Shown: positions 52,752 through 61,233 of the stretch, piece after piece | Layout of the letters: every line of letters starts with the position of its first letter | How positions within the stretch are numbered: position 1 is the stretch's first letter | Source of the DNA: Thermogemmatispora onikobensis | GTDB taxonomy: Bacteria > Chloroflexota > Ktedonobacteria > Ktedonobacterales > Ktedonobacteraceae | NCBI RefSeq assembly: GCF_001748285.1 | Contig: NZ_BDGT01000019.1 | Coordinates: 27,584-91,583 of the forward strand | Length of the DNA: 64,000 nucleotides | Direction of reading: 5' to 3' | Program-made: the position numbers and the translations under genes | The notes under the pieces: model-generated | Told to the model about the DNA's origin: nothing | The model's database searches: none | The model's input: the letters and a program-made list of their open reading frames with translations, nothing else

Positions 52752-54320
52752 CTAGGGACTCCCGCCCGTCCAGCGGCTACCGAGGAAAACGCGCCTTCCG
52801 AGCAGGCCCCCCACCCAGCCGAGCACCATCGCCAGCAGCAGGCCCCCGCCAAGATAGAGGAGAGGGCCAGGAACATTGGAACTGTTCCCCACTGCAGGAA
52901 GCGAGAAGAGCCAGGGCGCCACCTGGTGGACAATGCGCGTCAGCTCGCGCCCTATCTGGAGAGGCAACCCCGGCTGATTGGCATGCTGCAGCTCGCTCTG
53001 AAGACGCTGGACGACGATGATCAGCAAGCCACAACCGAAGACGAGCCAGAACATTACCGTACTGCAGATCCCTGCCCAGAAACCAGCCCGGCCCCCCCGC
53101 AGCGAACTGCCACCGCGACGTGTGCTCATAAAGCCAGCCAGCAGATAGCACAACCAGCCCACAACCAATGACAACAACAGGGCCTCTTGCGTACGCAGGA
53201 GCAGCACCAAAAGCGCCGAGCCAACCCCCTGCAACAGGCCCCAGAGGCAGCCCTGTCCCAAGGGGCTGGGCAACGGGCGCAGCGACTGCGGAGGCATCAT
53301 GATCACCTGCGCCCCCTGACCAGCAGATGGGCGCCCCGGTCCAGGAGGAGAAGCCGGTGAGACCGGATAAGACAACGGTCGCGGCCCTGGTGACCCCTTA
53401 ACTACCACCGCCGGAGCCGCACCTGCTCCCGGTCGCACTCCCGGCCCAGGACTGGCCAGCGGTCCCCCCATCACGCGCACCGTCGGCTCAGCATGTCCCA
53501 TAAAGACGCTCCTGCCTTGAAGCGCCTCAGCGAACTCGCGCATCGAACGAAAACGCCCCTCTGGATTGAGGGCCAGACCCTTCAGCAGGGCCCGCTCGAC
53601 ATGCGGTGAGATCTGTGGATTCAGCAGGCGGGGCGGCTGCAGCGTTTCTCGCAAACTGCGACTGATCGCCGAAGGAGGCTTGGTCGCCGTCAACAGATAA
53701 TACATTGTCGCTGCCAGCGCATAGATATCAGACTGAGGCGTCGTCGTGCCCGTGTACTGCTCTAGCGGGCTGAACCCCTCGGTCACCGCCTTGATCATGG
53801 TCTGGCTGGCGCTGGCAGGGTCGTAGAGCTTGGTGACGCCGAAATCGACCAGAACAGCATAGCCCTCAACCGTCAGAATAATATTGGCCGGCTTGATATC
53901 GCGATGGACCACCGCCGGCGTCCGGCTGTGGAGCTCCTGCAGCACCTGCATAATGGGCAGGAACCAGACGAGCACCTCCTGCTCACGGCAGGGAGCACCG
54001 CGCGCCTGCATTAGCTGGAGCAGGTTCTGGCCCTCGATCAGCTGCATCACCAGGTAGAAGCGCCCCCCCTCCTCGAAGGCATCATAGACCTGCGGGAGAT
54101 GCTTGCTCTTAATCGTAAAAAGAATGCCCGCCTCCATCAGCGCCTGACGCCGCGCCGCCGGGGTGACATCATAGGTCTCTTTGATCGCACAAGGACGATC
54201 GCCTTCACTGGTATCAATACCGCGGTAGACCGAACCAAAGCCGCCACGGTTAACCAGGCCATCGATAATATAGTGGCCTCCCACGACCGTCCCAGATTTC
54301 AAAGGCAGGGGAAAAGTCAT
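52752..54320 (-). CDS. Ser/Thr protein kinase with four-helix membrane C-terminus
   Basis: A 522-residue eukaryotic-type kinase. The catalytic domain (about 12-285) has the Gly loop VNRGGFGSVYRG, the Lys of CAIKE, HRDIKPANII, DFGVTKL and the P+1 region GFSPLEQYTGT. A Pro/Gly-rich linker (about 290-365) leads to about four membrane segments (to residue 520) with little outside. So the catalytic domain is cytoplasmic and the signal is probably sensed in the membrane. GAAGGA precedes the ATG. Confidence 0.93.
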   Translation of the reverse strand: MTFPLPLKSGTVVGGHYIIDGLVNRGGFGSVYRGIDTSEGDRPCAIKETYDVTPAARRQALMEAGILFTIKSKHLPQVYDAFEEGGRFYLVMQLIEGQNLLQLMQARGAPCREQEVLVWFLPIMQVLQELHSRTPAVVHRDIKPANIILTVEGYAVLVDFGVTKLYDPASASQTMIKAVTEGFSPLEQYTGTTTPQSDIYALAATMYYLLTATKPPSAISRSLRETLQPPRLLNPQISPHVERALLKGLALNPEGRFRSMREFAEALQGRSVFMGHAEPTVRVMGGPLASPGPGVRPGAGAAPAVVVKGSPGPRPLSYPVSPASPPGPGRPSAGQGAQVIMMPPQSLRPLPSPLGQGCLWGLLQGVGSALLVLLLRTQEALLLSLVVGWLCYLLAGFMSTRRGGSSLRGGRAGFWAGICSTVMFWLVFGCGLLIIVVQRLQSELQHANQPGLPLQIGRELTRIVHQVAPWLFSLPAVGNSSNVPGPLLYLGGGLLLAMVLGWVGGLLGRRVFLGSRWTGGSP

Positions 54321-54759
54321 CTCGCGGTCCTTCTCCCGGGCAACACTCGGCAGCAGACGTTCGACAGGATCAGCTCAGGCAGCGGGCCAGCTTCCCGTTC
54401 TCTTCCGTTCCGTTGCGTGCTGCCCCACCCAGCGCCAGTAGCAGCCCAGAAGAGCCACACTGGCTAGCCAGTAACTTCAGATTCCCCATTTTATTGTACA
54501 CCAGCAGCCACAGCGCAAGGGCTACGCCTAGAGGAAAGCAGGAACTCCGGGCGACGACACGCCACGCCATCGACAGCCAGCCACCTGTCCGTCCGCCGGC
54601 CCACCCACCGGCAACAGAGCAGAAGAGAGCAAAGCCCTCCTTGCTGATTGCCTCTGCAAGACGGCATTTCATCCGCGCAGCCCTCGTGCTATACTGGAGA
54701 GAATAACGCTCCACGGAGCGATGTTATAAATAAACAGAGGTTGCAAGCAAGGGTCCGGC

Positions 54760-54787
54760 TTGCAATCGTGTGCCAGTATGGTACAAT
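54760..54787 (+). promoter_or_regulatory. rpoD promoter P1
   Basis: TTGCAA (54760-54765), 16 bp, TACAAT (54782-54787), leaving a 5' leader of about 320 nt before rpoD. Confidence 0.5.
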
Positions 54788-54907
54788 GAGGCCATGCTCA
54801 ACCGATCTGGCAGGAAAGGGAGCCTGTTCCGAGGCCGGGCAGAGGAGCCAGGAGAGCCAGGGCATGAATTCAGCAGCGTGAGGACAAGGCGGCGGTAGCA
54901 TGGGAAG

Positions 54908-55120
54908 ATGGCCGGAGCAGGCAAGCAGTTCACCAGATGCGGTGAGTGCTCGTACAATAAGAACAGAGTAGATAGAGTTGCAGCACGTTTACTTCCTTTC
55001 CTGGAGGAAGGGACTGTCTGTCACTCTTGCGGCGATCCAGCAGGCCGACCACAAGAGAGGATTATACCGCTCCCTGCCCCGGGTAGGGAGACAAGAGCAG
55101 GTACTTGGAACGAAAAGTGA
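54908..55120 (+). CDS. Candidate CxxC-CxxC microprotein in the rpoD leader
   Basis: A 70-codon frame ([20 protein letters not shown]) with CGEC and, 23 residues later, CHSC. The layout recalls a zinc ribbon. GGGAAG just touches the ATG, which is a poor ribosome site. It overlaps promoter P2 and runs into the rpoD start region (its stop overlaps ATG 55120). It may be spurious. Known zinc-ribbon families were not matched. Confidence 0.25.
   Translation: MAGAGKQFTRCGECSYNKNRVDRVAARLLPFLEEGTVCHSCGDPAGRPQERIIPLPAPGRETRAGTWNEK
54929..54958 (+). promoter_or_regulatory. rpoD promoter P2
   Basis: TTCACC (54929-54934), 18 bp, TACAAT (54953-54958) followed by AAG, giving a leader of about 150 nt. Confidence 0.5.
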
Positions 55121-56052
55121 TGTTCGACGCCGATAAGCCGACCGAGCCAGAACGCGAACTCATACCAGTGCCGGAGCCGGAGCCGGAGCCAGAGCAGGAT
55201 GAGGATGCGGACCTGACCTCGCTAGCGCAGAGCGATAGCCTGCGCCTCTACCTCCGTGAGATCTCTCGCATCCCCCTGCTGACCCCCGCGCGTGAGGCCG
55301 AACTGGCCGAGCGTGCTGAACAGGGAGATAGCGATGCGCGCAACCAGCTCATCATGGCCAACCTTCGCCTGGTGGTCAGCATCGCTAAGAAGTATGTAGG
55401 CCAAGGGCTCTCCCTGGAGGATCTGATTGGCGAGGGCAATATCGGCCTTATTCGCGCTGTCACAAAGTTCGACTACAAGAAGGGTTTCCGTTTCTCCACG
55501 TACGCCACCTGGTGGATTAAGCAGGCGATTACGCGAGCAATTCTGGAGGGGACGCGCGTGGTCCGCCTTCCGGTCTACATCATGGAGGAGGTCATGCGCG
55601 TCAAGCGCATCATGCGCCAGCTCTACCAGGAGATGGGAAGGGAGCCTTCGCCCGAGAGCATCGGTGAGCGGCTCGGCATGAGTCCAGAGCGCGTCAACGA
55701 GCTTCTGATCTGGGCAGAAAAGGTCTTCTCGCTGGATGCGCCTCTCTCCGATGAGGAGGAGAATACGCTGGGCGATATCATCGAGGATGCCCGCGAGCGG
55801 GGGCCGATGGAGGTCACCAATCAGCAACTGCTGCGTGAAGAGATTCGGAAGGTACTGAACCAGCTCACGACCCGCGAGCGCCAGGTGATCGAACTCCGCT
55901 TCGGCCTCATCGACGACCATGACCACACGCTTGAAGAGGTGGGTCGCAAGTTGAAAGTCACTCGTGAGAGAGTTCGCCAGATTGAGGAGCGAGCGATCCG
56001 CAAACTGCGCCATCCCCAGGCCAGTCGGTACTTGAAGGACTACCTTGACTGA
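55120..56052 (+). CDS. rpoD: Primary RNA polymerase sigma factor (SigA/RpoD)
   Basis: A 310-residue sigma-70 of the short type without region 1.1. It opens with an acidic Pro-Glu tail ([11 protein letters not shown]), then region 1.2 ([19 protein letters not shown]), region 2 ([53 protein letters not shown] for -10 binding), region 3 and region 4 ([20 protein letters not shown] for -35 binding). Length and motifs fit a housekeeping factor, and the TTGACA/TATAAT promoters in the window agree. ATG 55120 was chosen. TTG 55105 and GTG 55117 are alternatives. Confidence 0.95.
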   Translation: MFDADKPTEPERELIPVPEPEPEPEQDEDADLTSLAQSDSLRLYLREISRIPLLTPAREAELAERAEQGDSDARNQLIMANLRLVVSIAKKYVGQGLSLEDLIGEGNIGLIRAVTKFDYKKGFRFSTYATWWIKQAITRAILEGTRVVRLPVYIMEEVMRVKRIMRQLYQEMGREPSPESIGERLGMSPERVNELLIWAEKVFSLDAPLSDEEENTLGDIIEDARERGPMEVTNQQLLREEIRKVLNQLTTRERQVIELRFGLIDDHDHTLEEVGRKLKVTRERVRQIEERAIRKLRHPQASRYLKDYLD

Positions 56053-56199
56053 GCACTGCAGCCCTGGCTGGATCGCGACAGGCTCCAGGTCAGAATGAGG
56101 CTCACCTCGGGGCCGGCCCCTCCGGCAGACAGACAGGCCGACCGTGAGCGGCCCGCCTTGCCCCTCTTCTCCCCACGAAGCGAATGGCGAGCAGAAACA

Positions 56200-56254
56200 G
56201 GGCAGGACAAAGAGCACCCACGCGGTATAAGCATGTTCACCGCCTGTCCTGCCC
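56200..56254 (+). terminator. Two-tier hairpin after rpoD
   Basis: GGGCAGGACA (56200-56209) pairs with TGTCCTGCCC (56245-56254). Within the loop GCGGT (56222-56226) pairs with ACCGC (56239-56243). It is about 150 nt after the rpoD stop and may be its terminator. Confidence 0.45.
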
Positions 56255-56406
56255 TCGCTCTCTCGCCACTCCGTTGCCGGGCCTCCCTCTGCGACAAGAA
56301 GAAAGATAGGTGAATAGCAACAATTCTGTTGTTACACAACCAAACAGCGAGGACATGACTTTTGGGGCACATCCTCGCCGCTCTGTAGATGCTCTCCCGT
56401 TGAAGA

Positions 56407-56422
56407 ACGTAAATAATTACGT
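56407..56422. promoter_or_regulatory. Palindrome ACGTAA-ATAA-TTACGT
   Basis: A perfect inverted repeat with 6-bp arms in an AT-rich stretch, about 290 nt upstream of the second kinase gene. It is a candidate operator for a dimeric regulator. Confidence 0.4.
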
Positions 56423-56655
56423 CGGTACCGTCACCATGTTATCATGGAGAAAGCGGGGAAGAGCACCCGGCTGATCAGTTTGCCAGCGAGCGCTCTTCCC
56501 TTGCTGGGCTGGTGAGACAGGCCCTTTCTCTCCTGACAGACCAGCTGGCGGCCTGGCAGCAGGCCGGGCCGGGCCAGGTCGTGCAAGCCGTGGTCACCAG
56601 GCTGGCGCTCAGCGAGAAGACGAGGGGCCATTGCAGGAACGCAGAAATGGAGGGG

Positions 56656-56714
56656 GCACTGGCCTCTCCGCCTTATAGGGAGTCGCACGGGAGGGGGCCA
56701 GTGCGTTCACGCAC
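56656..56714 (+). promoter_or_regulatory. Possible SD-sequestering mRNA switch
   Basis: GCACTGGCC (56656-56664) pairs perfectly with GGCCAGTGC (56696-56704), which covers the end of the SD-like AGGGGG (56692-56697). The alternative hairpin GTGCGT-TC-ACGCAC (56701-56714) sits between SD and ATG (56715) and would bring them close together. The two stems share 56701-56704 and exclude each other. Confidence 0.4.
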
Positions 56715-57998
56715 ATGAATGAATTGGCAGGACAGAGTCTGGGTGGCTACCTGTTGGAAGAAGAAATAGGGCGTGGTTCGATGGGGATGGTGTACCGCGG
56801 CAAGCAATTCGCACTTGGCCGTGATGTCGCCATTAAGATTCTGCCTCATGCCCTGGCCAAAGACACATCGTACGTCGCGCGCTTTATCCGCGAGGCCCGC
56901 ATCATTGCCGGGCTGAATCACCCCAACATCGTACAGATCTACGATGCCGGTGAGCAAAAGGGCGTCCTCTACTTTGTGATGGAATATGTCCAGGGGCCAA
57001 CGCTGGGTAGCCTGCTGCGCCTGGATGGCCAAATCCCGCAGCATCTGGCCGCTGAGTATGCGGCGCAGATCGCCGATGCGCTCGATTGCGCCTACAGCGA
57101 GCGCAATGTGATTCACCGCGACATCAAGCCAGAAAACTTGATGCTGGACCGCTGGGGGAAAATCAAGGTGATGGATTTCGGGCTGGCGCGCGCGCCGGGG
57201 CTGCAGCGCATTACGGTGGCCCGGACGCTGGTCGGCAGTATCTACTACGCCTCCCCAGAGCAGATCTGGGGCCAGCCGCTCGACAACCGCAGCGATATCT
57301 ATGCCCTCGGCGTGGTGCTCTATGAGATGGTGACCGGGCAGCGCCCTTTCAACGGGCGCACGTTGCCGGAGGTAACTCAAGCCATCACGAGTGGCCAGCT
57401 GCGCCCACCGTCCTGGCTGAACCCTCAGCTCGCCCCGGGCCTGGAACAGATTATCCTGAAGGCCCTGGCCCGCGATCGAACGCTGCGCTACGAGCAGGCA
57501 CGGCAGATGGCCCAGGAGCTGCGCGCCTTGAATCTGAGAGCCGAGGAGCCTCCTGTCTCTACAAGCGGGGGGCCACTCTCCCCCTTACCGCCGACCAATC
57601 CGCGGGCCTTCGTCGTGCAGCCGCCGCGCCGACCGCGCCTGGCCGAGCAGCGACCATCGTTCAGCGAGTGGCGGGCCCAGCGCTCAGTAACGCCGCTTCC
57701 CCCCGAGCCATCTCACGCTCGGCCAGGATCAGGGGAGCCAGGCGGGACGGGAGAATGGCCCAGTAGTCCTGGCTATGCCTCTTGGCTAGAGCAGCCTCCC
57801 CATGCTCCAGGCTCCGTCGGTCCGGGGCCAGCATCAGGCCGGGGAGCAAGCGAGAGCGAGCTGCTGCCGTCCGACGACCAGTCGGAAAAAGCTGGACTCT
57901 GGCAGCACCTCCAGCGTTTTCTCGGGCGCTCCAGCAGAGGAGAACAGGAGCCTGGTCCTGCTATGCCTTCCGGCGATGGCTATGCCCAAAGCGGCTAG
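56715..57998 (+). CDS. Soluble Ser/Thr protein kinase (PknB-like catalytic domain)
   Basis: A 427-residue kinase. The catalytic domain (about 10-270) has IGRGSMGMVYRG, VAIKILP, HRDIKPENLML, DFGLARAPGL and GSIYYASPEQ. A Pro/Ser-rich tail of about 150 residues follows without a membrane segment, so it is soluble or bound by its tail. The tail has low complexity and many Gly/Glu. The gene stands after rpoD in the same direction with a long untranslated region before it. It may phosphorylate transcription or metabolic proteins, with PP2C (37596) as a possible counterpart. Confidence 0.93.
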   Translation: MNELAGQSLGGYLLEEEIGRGSMGMVYRGKQFALGRDVAIKILPHALAKDTSYVARFIREARIIAGLNHPNIVQIYDAGEQKGVLYFVMEYVQGPTLGSLLRLDGQIPQHLAAEYAAQIADALDCAYSERNVIHRDIKPENLMLDRWGKIKVMDFGLARAPGLQRITVARTLVGSIYYASPEQIWGQPLDNRSDIYALGVVLYEMVTGQRPFNGRTLPEVTQAITSGQLRPPSWLNPQLAPGLEQIILKALARDRTLRYEQARQMAQELRALNLRAEEPPVSTSGGPLSPLPPTNPRAFVVQPPRRPRLAEQRPSFSEWRAQRSVTPLPPEPSHARPGSGEPGGTGEWPSSPGYASWLEQPPHAPGSVGPGPASGRGASESELLPSDDQSEKAGLWQHLQRFLGRSSRGEQEPGPAMPSGDGYAQSG

Positions 57999-58037
57999 CT
58001 GGACTGCCTTCGCCAGCTTAGGCGGAGGTCACCTTGC

Positions 58038-58066
58038 TTGCAGGGCTGGCCCATCTTCGCTATACT
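58038..58066 (+). promoter_or_regulatory. ccdA promoter
   Basis: TTGCAG (58038-58043), 17 bp, TATACT (58061-58066), about 85 nt before the start codon. Confidence 0.6.
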
Positions 58067-58075
58067 ACGAGCCGA

Positions 58076-58094
58076 GCGATCGTCAAACGATCGC
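58076..58094 (+). promoter_or_regulatory. 8-bp hairpin/palindrome at the ccdA start site
   Basis: GCGATCGT (58076-58083), CAA, ACGATCGC (58087-58094), a perfect palindrome beginning about ten bases after the -10 box. It could be a repressor site or a 5' hairpin. Confidence 0.45.
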
Positions 58095-58151
58095 CATCGG
58101 ACCCTGTCCGTCCGAACCCAGTGCTTCGTCGCTTGAGGAGAAGACGCTTCT

Positions 58152-58874
58152 ATGGGATCGCAAGTGAGCATTGGCGTCGCTTTTCTGGCGGGACTCGCAT
58201 CCTTTCTCTCGCCTTGCGTCCTGCCCCTGGTTCCAATCTATCTGGCGCAGCTCGTGGGCGAGAGCGTCTATCAATCGACCCGCGAAGGCAGCAGCCTGAC
58301 AGTACGTTTGACAACCTTCCTGCATGCTGCGCTCTTCGTGCTGGGCTTCACCTGTGCCTTTGTCGCTCTGGGAGCTACAGCGAGCGCGCTCGGCTCCTTC
58401 TTGCGAGCTAATCAGCTCCTGCTGCGCGAGATCGGCGGTGTTCTACTCGTCATTATCGGTCTTCATCTTACGGGTCTGTTTCAACTTCCGCTGCTCTCGC
58501 GACAGAAACGCTTTGAGTTCCGCCCGGCACGCCCCGGCCCACTGGCGTCGTTCGTGATCGGGCTGGTCTTCGCCATTGGCTGGACTCCCTGCGTCGGGCT
58601 GATTTTGGGCAGCATTCTCGGCCTGGCAGCCAATGCCGCGACGCTGCGCGAGGGCGTTCTGCTGCTGCTCAGCTACTCATTGGGCCTGGGTCTGCCCTTT
58701 CTCCTGCTGGGGTTGGGTCTCAACCAGGTCAGCGCAGCCCTCAAGCTCCTCAAGCCGCACCTGGGGAAGATCGAGGTGGCCACAGGGATCATTATGGCCC
58801 TGGCCGGGCTGGCGATCTTTTTCAACGTGCTGCCCGCGCTCAACCACTACTTTAGCTGGGGCCTGAGCCTCTGA
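58152..58874 (+). CDS. ccdA: CcdA-family thiol-disulfide carrier / cytochrome c biogenesis protein
   Basis: A 240-residue six-helix membrane protein that carries reducing power from cytoplasmic thioredoxin to outer thiol proteins. It has the two redox Cys in FLSPCVLPLVP (about residue 21) and GWTPCVGLILG (about residue 145), each within a membrane helix, as in CcdA/DsbD-beta. GAGGAG precedes the ATG. There are no cytochrome c biogenesis neighbours here, so the partner protein is unknown. A strong hairpin follows the stop. Confidence 0.93.
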   Translation: MGSQVSIGVAFLAGLASFLSPCVLPLVPIYLAQLVGESVYQSTREGSSLTVRLTTFLHAALFVLGFTCAFVALGATASALGSFLRANQLLLREIGGVLLVIIGLHLTGLFQLPLLSRQKRFEFRPARPGPLASFVIGLVFAIGWTPCVGLILGSILGLAANAATLREGVLLLLSYSLGLGLPFLLLGLGLNQVSAALKLLKPHLGKIEVATGIIMALAGLAIFFNVLPALNHYFSWGLSL

Positions 58875-59384
58875 GCTTTGCCTGGGGACAACCTGGCATG
58901 GGAGTGGAGACCAGACCTCCCATGCCCCTCGGGCGGCCCGCCCCCTTCCTCCTGGCCTGCCCCAAAACAGGCAGCCGGCAGGGGCCGCTGACTCTACCTG
59001 GGGCAACTTCTCTAGTGCGGGGAGGGCAGAAGCAGGCTGGTTCGCTACCTGCCCTCGCCAAGGCTGAGAAAGAGGCGAAGTCGGCGAGGAGACAACTGCA
59101 GCCCTCCTTCTGGGCACTCAGGAGGGAGGCCGCAGATCTCTCCACACCGGCTTGCTTTCCCGCACCAGGGCCAGGCTCTCTGTCAGACACGCTGGCCACA
59201 AACGAAGAGTCCATCCAAGACGGGATCAATGCCAACAGGCAAACAGGCAGGCAGGCAGACAGGCAGACAGGCAAAGAGTCAGCAGGAAAGACAGGGGAAC
59301 AGGGCACCGACACTGCCGCTGTCTGCGGGGATCATGGCCTGGCTCGCCTGTGCGCCAGCGATTCGCATGAACGAGCCAGCCTGC
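58875..59384. repeat. Intergenic stretch with hairpin and (CAGR)n tract
   Basis: No gene in about 510 nt. A hairpin lies at 58895-58926. A CAGG/CAGA tract lies at about 59234-59270, made of roughly nine tetranucleotides. Nothing else is recognisable. Confidence 0.7.
58895..58926 (+). terminator. Hairpin after ccdA
   Basis: GGCATGGGAG (58895-58904) and CTCCCATGCC (58917-58926) form a perfect 10-bp stem, 20 nt after the stop. No T-run follows. Confidence 0.5.
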
Positions 59385-59687
59385 TCACTCGCCAGGCTCT
59401 TCCAGAGCGATATCCGCTTTTAGCTCCATCTCAAGCTCTGGATCAAGCTCCAGTGGCTCACCGGGGGGCGTCTGAGCAATACGCATCACTGCCTCACGTA
59501 AATGGGCAGGAGCACGCTCAATCGTACAGCGTTCATGAATCAGTCTTCTAAGACGTTCATCAAAGCGAAAACGGCTCTCACACTGCGAGCAGCAAGCCAG
59601 ATGCTGCTGGACCGTGATAACCTCCTCGGCGCTGAGTTCCCGGTCGATATACAGATGGAGACGAGCTATCGCTTCAACACAATTCAT
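59385..59687 (-). CDS. Zinc-binding anti-sigma factor (zf-HC2/ZAS)
   Basis: A 100-residue cytoplasmic anti-sigma factor. The zinc-binding motif is H-x3-C-x2-C in HLACCSQCESRF (about residue 29-36), with Cys3 as the fourth likely ligand, as in RsrA-like proteins that release their sigma on oxidation. There is no membrane helix. The C-terminal 40 residues are acidic. The nearest sigma gene is at 60439 on the other strand, about 750 nt away, and is the obvious partner though not an operon neighbour. Confidence 0.85.
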   Translation of the reverse strand: MNCVEAIARLHLYIDRELSAEEVITVQQHLACCSQCESRFRFDERLRRLIHERCTIERAPAHLREAVMRIAQTPPGEPLELDPELEMELKADIALEEPGE

Positions 59688-60438
59688 GGTTGCTCACTCG
59701 CTCTCTCTCCTCAAGTATCGAGGCTGGTTTTCTTATCTGTTCATTTTAACAGAGGGCAAGGGCGTTTTCATTCCCCAGGGAATTGCTTCCTTGTCGTTCC
59801 GCCAGCAGCTCCCGCTTGAGCGCAACCAGCGGCAGAAGCTCCCCTCAAACGGTTGACCGGGCCGTCCTTTTCTGGTATGTTGTCCCCAGGACAGAGAGAA
59901 AAATGCTGGGTTGAGGCCAGGGAACTGGCTGCTATCCTACTACTCCCCAGCCGCAGAACAAGCGAGAGGTCAGACCCAGACAGGTCAGGGAACGAAAAGA
60001 GGGCTTGACCCGTGTGTTGAGTGAGGGAAACCAATAGCCTGCGCTAGCTATGAGCCGACCCGCTGTGTACCTGCCGCCTTGCTCCATCCAAGAGGGACTG
60101 GTTTGAGCGGCGATTTATCAGCTATACTAGAAACAGCCTACTGTCTGGTGAGGTACCGTATGCTACGGTTCCGTGCAGGAAGATATACTCGAAAGGTAGG
60201 TTCTGCTGGCAAAAAAGAGCCTTCGCAGAGTGAGACCGCCATGAATGTATCCACCAGTTATGTGCCCTACCACTGCACGGAGCACCTTCCTAGACTCCTA
60301 GGAGACAGCCCCTGCAGCGGTCTGCCCTGCTTGTTAGCAGGGGACGATCCTGCGCCTGTCCCTGTTGCAGACTCCATTGCAGCCGCGAGACAACGCAACT
60401 GTGGTCGTCCGGTTGAGAGAGGATAGAGGGAGATTTGC
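59688..60438. other. Divergent region between anti-sigma and ECF sigma genes
   Basis: No gene in about 750 nt. Candidates are: an ECF-like promoter GGGAAC (59988-59993), 18 bp, GTGTGTT; a TATACT box (60123-60128); and a hairpin CCCTGCT-TGTT-AGCAGGG (60325-60342) about 100 nt before the sigma gene. A 62-codon frame (60241-60426) has no match. Confidence 0.45.
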
Positions 60439-61233
60439 ATGTCTGAACAGCCTATCACTTCTGTCAATACTCCAGTGACTACCGGAAGCGATGCAGCTGG
60501 GAAGAGGCCAGCACTCCCACGAGAGGACTTCACGGCAGGGGTCCTGGCCCAGCTTGACAGCCTCTATCGCACGGCGCTACGGATGACCAACAATCCCCAG
60601 GAGGCCGAGGATCTGGTCCAGGAGACCATGCTGAAAGCCTTCCGCTTTGCTCACACCTACCATCCTGGTACCAATCTGCGGGCCTGGCTGTTTCGCATCC
60701 TGAACACCACGGCCATCAACCACTATCGCCGCCAGTCAACCCATCCGGCGACCACCGCGCTGCCCGAGGGAGAAGAGTTTTATCTGTACAACCGCATCAA
60801 GGATCTGGCTGGCAACGAAGTCACTGCCGGAGCCGAAGAAGAGGTACTTCAGCACTATCTCGACGAAGATGTCTATAATGCGCTGATGGAGCTGCCTCCG
60901 AACTTTCGGATGCCGGTCATTCTGGCGGATATTGAGGGACTCTCTTACAAGGAAATCGCCGAGGCGCTGCAGATCCCTATCGGAACAGTGATGAGCCGCA
61001 TCTCACGGGCACGCCGCCAGCTCCAGAAATCGCTCTGGCGCTATGCTCAGGAGCGCGGCTATCTCAAAGAGGCCAGGACAACCACCGCTGCAGAGGGCGC
61101 CAGCTCCTCGAACAGGGCCAGCAGCGCCAACCCCGCGGATACTGCTACGTCCGCCTCCGCCCCAGAGTCAGCTCCCCAAGCAACTCCAGAGTCAGCCCTG
61201 GCAGATCATCAGGCTACGGATTTTCATCCGTAG
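60439..61233 (+). CDS. ECF-type RNA polymerase sigma factor
   Basis: A 264-residue extracytoplasmic-function sigma factor. It has region 2 (LYRTALRMTNNPQEAEDLVQ, TMLKAFRFAHTYHPGTNLRAW, LFRILNTTAINHYRRQ) and region 4 (LMELPPNFRMPVILADIEG, LSYKEIAEALQIPIGTVMSR). The sequence resembles the SigR/RpoE group regulated by zinc anti-sigma factors. The tail of about 45 residues (Ser/Ala/Pro/Thr-rich) is unusual. GGGAG precedes the ATG. Its final bases lie in a hairpin that also holds the stop of the convergent MarR-like gene. Confidence 0.93.
   Translation: MSEQPITSVNTPVTTGSDAAGKRPALPREDFTAGVLAQLDSLYRTALRMTNNPQEAEDLVQETMLKAFRFAHTYHPGTNLRAWLFRILNTTAINHYRRQSTHPATTALPEGEEFYLYNRIKDLAGNEVTAGAEEEVLQHYLDEDVYNALMELPPNFRMPVILADIEGLSYKEIAEALQIPIGTVMSRISRARRQLQKSLWRYAQERGYLKEARTTTAAEGASSSNRASSANPADTATSASAPESAPQATPESALADHQATDFHP

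Larger units (their letters stand above)
54321..55119. other. Upstream region of the primary sigma factor gene
   Basis: About 800 nt without a firmly supported gene. Two promoters for rpoD are proposed at 54760-54787 and 54929-54958. Two small reading frames lie in the leader: 54794-54898 (34 codons, MLNRSGRKG...) and 54908-55120 (70 codons with two CxxC pairs). Between 54321 and about 54700 nothing is recognisable. Confidence 0.5.
56053..56714. other. Intergenic region between rpoD and the second kinase gene
   Basis: No gene in about 660 nt. It holds a CAGA/CAGG tract (56125-56140), a hairpin at 56200-56254, a palindrome at 56407-56422 and a possible mRNA switch at 56656-56714. Confidence 0.55.

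Noticed and set aside
54370..54714. Minus-strand 114-codon frame upstream of the first kinase
   Set aside because: Irregular composition, overlaps the probable promoter region and shows no domain or ribosome site.
60241..60426. 62-codon frame in the ECF sigma leader
   Set aside because: It runs through clear hairpin sequence, has no ribosome site worth noting and shows no conserved pattern.
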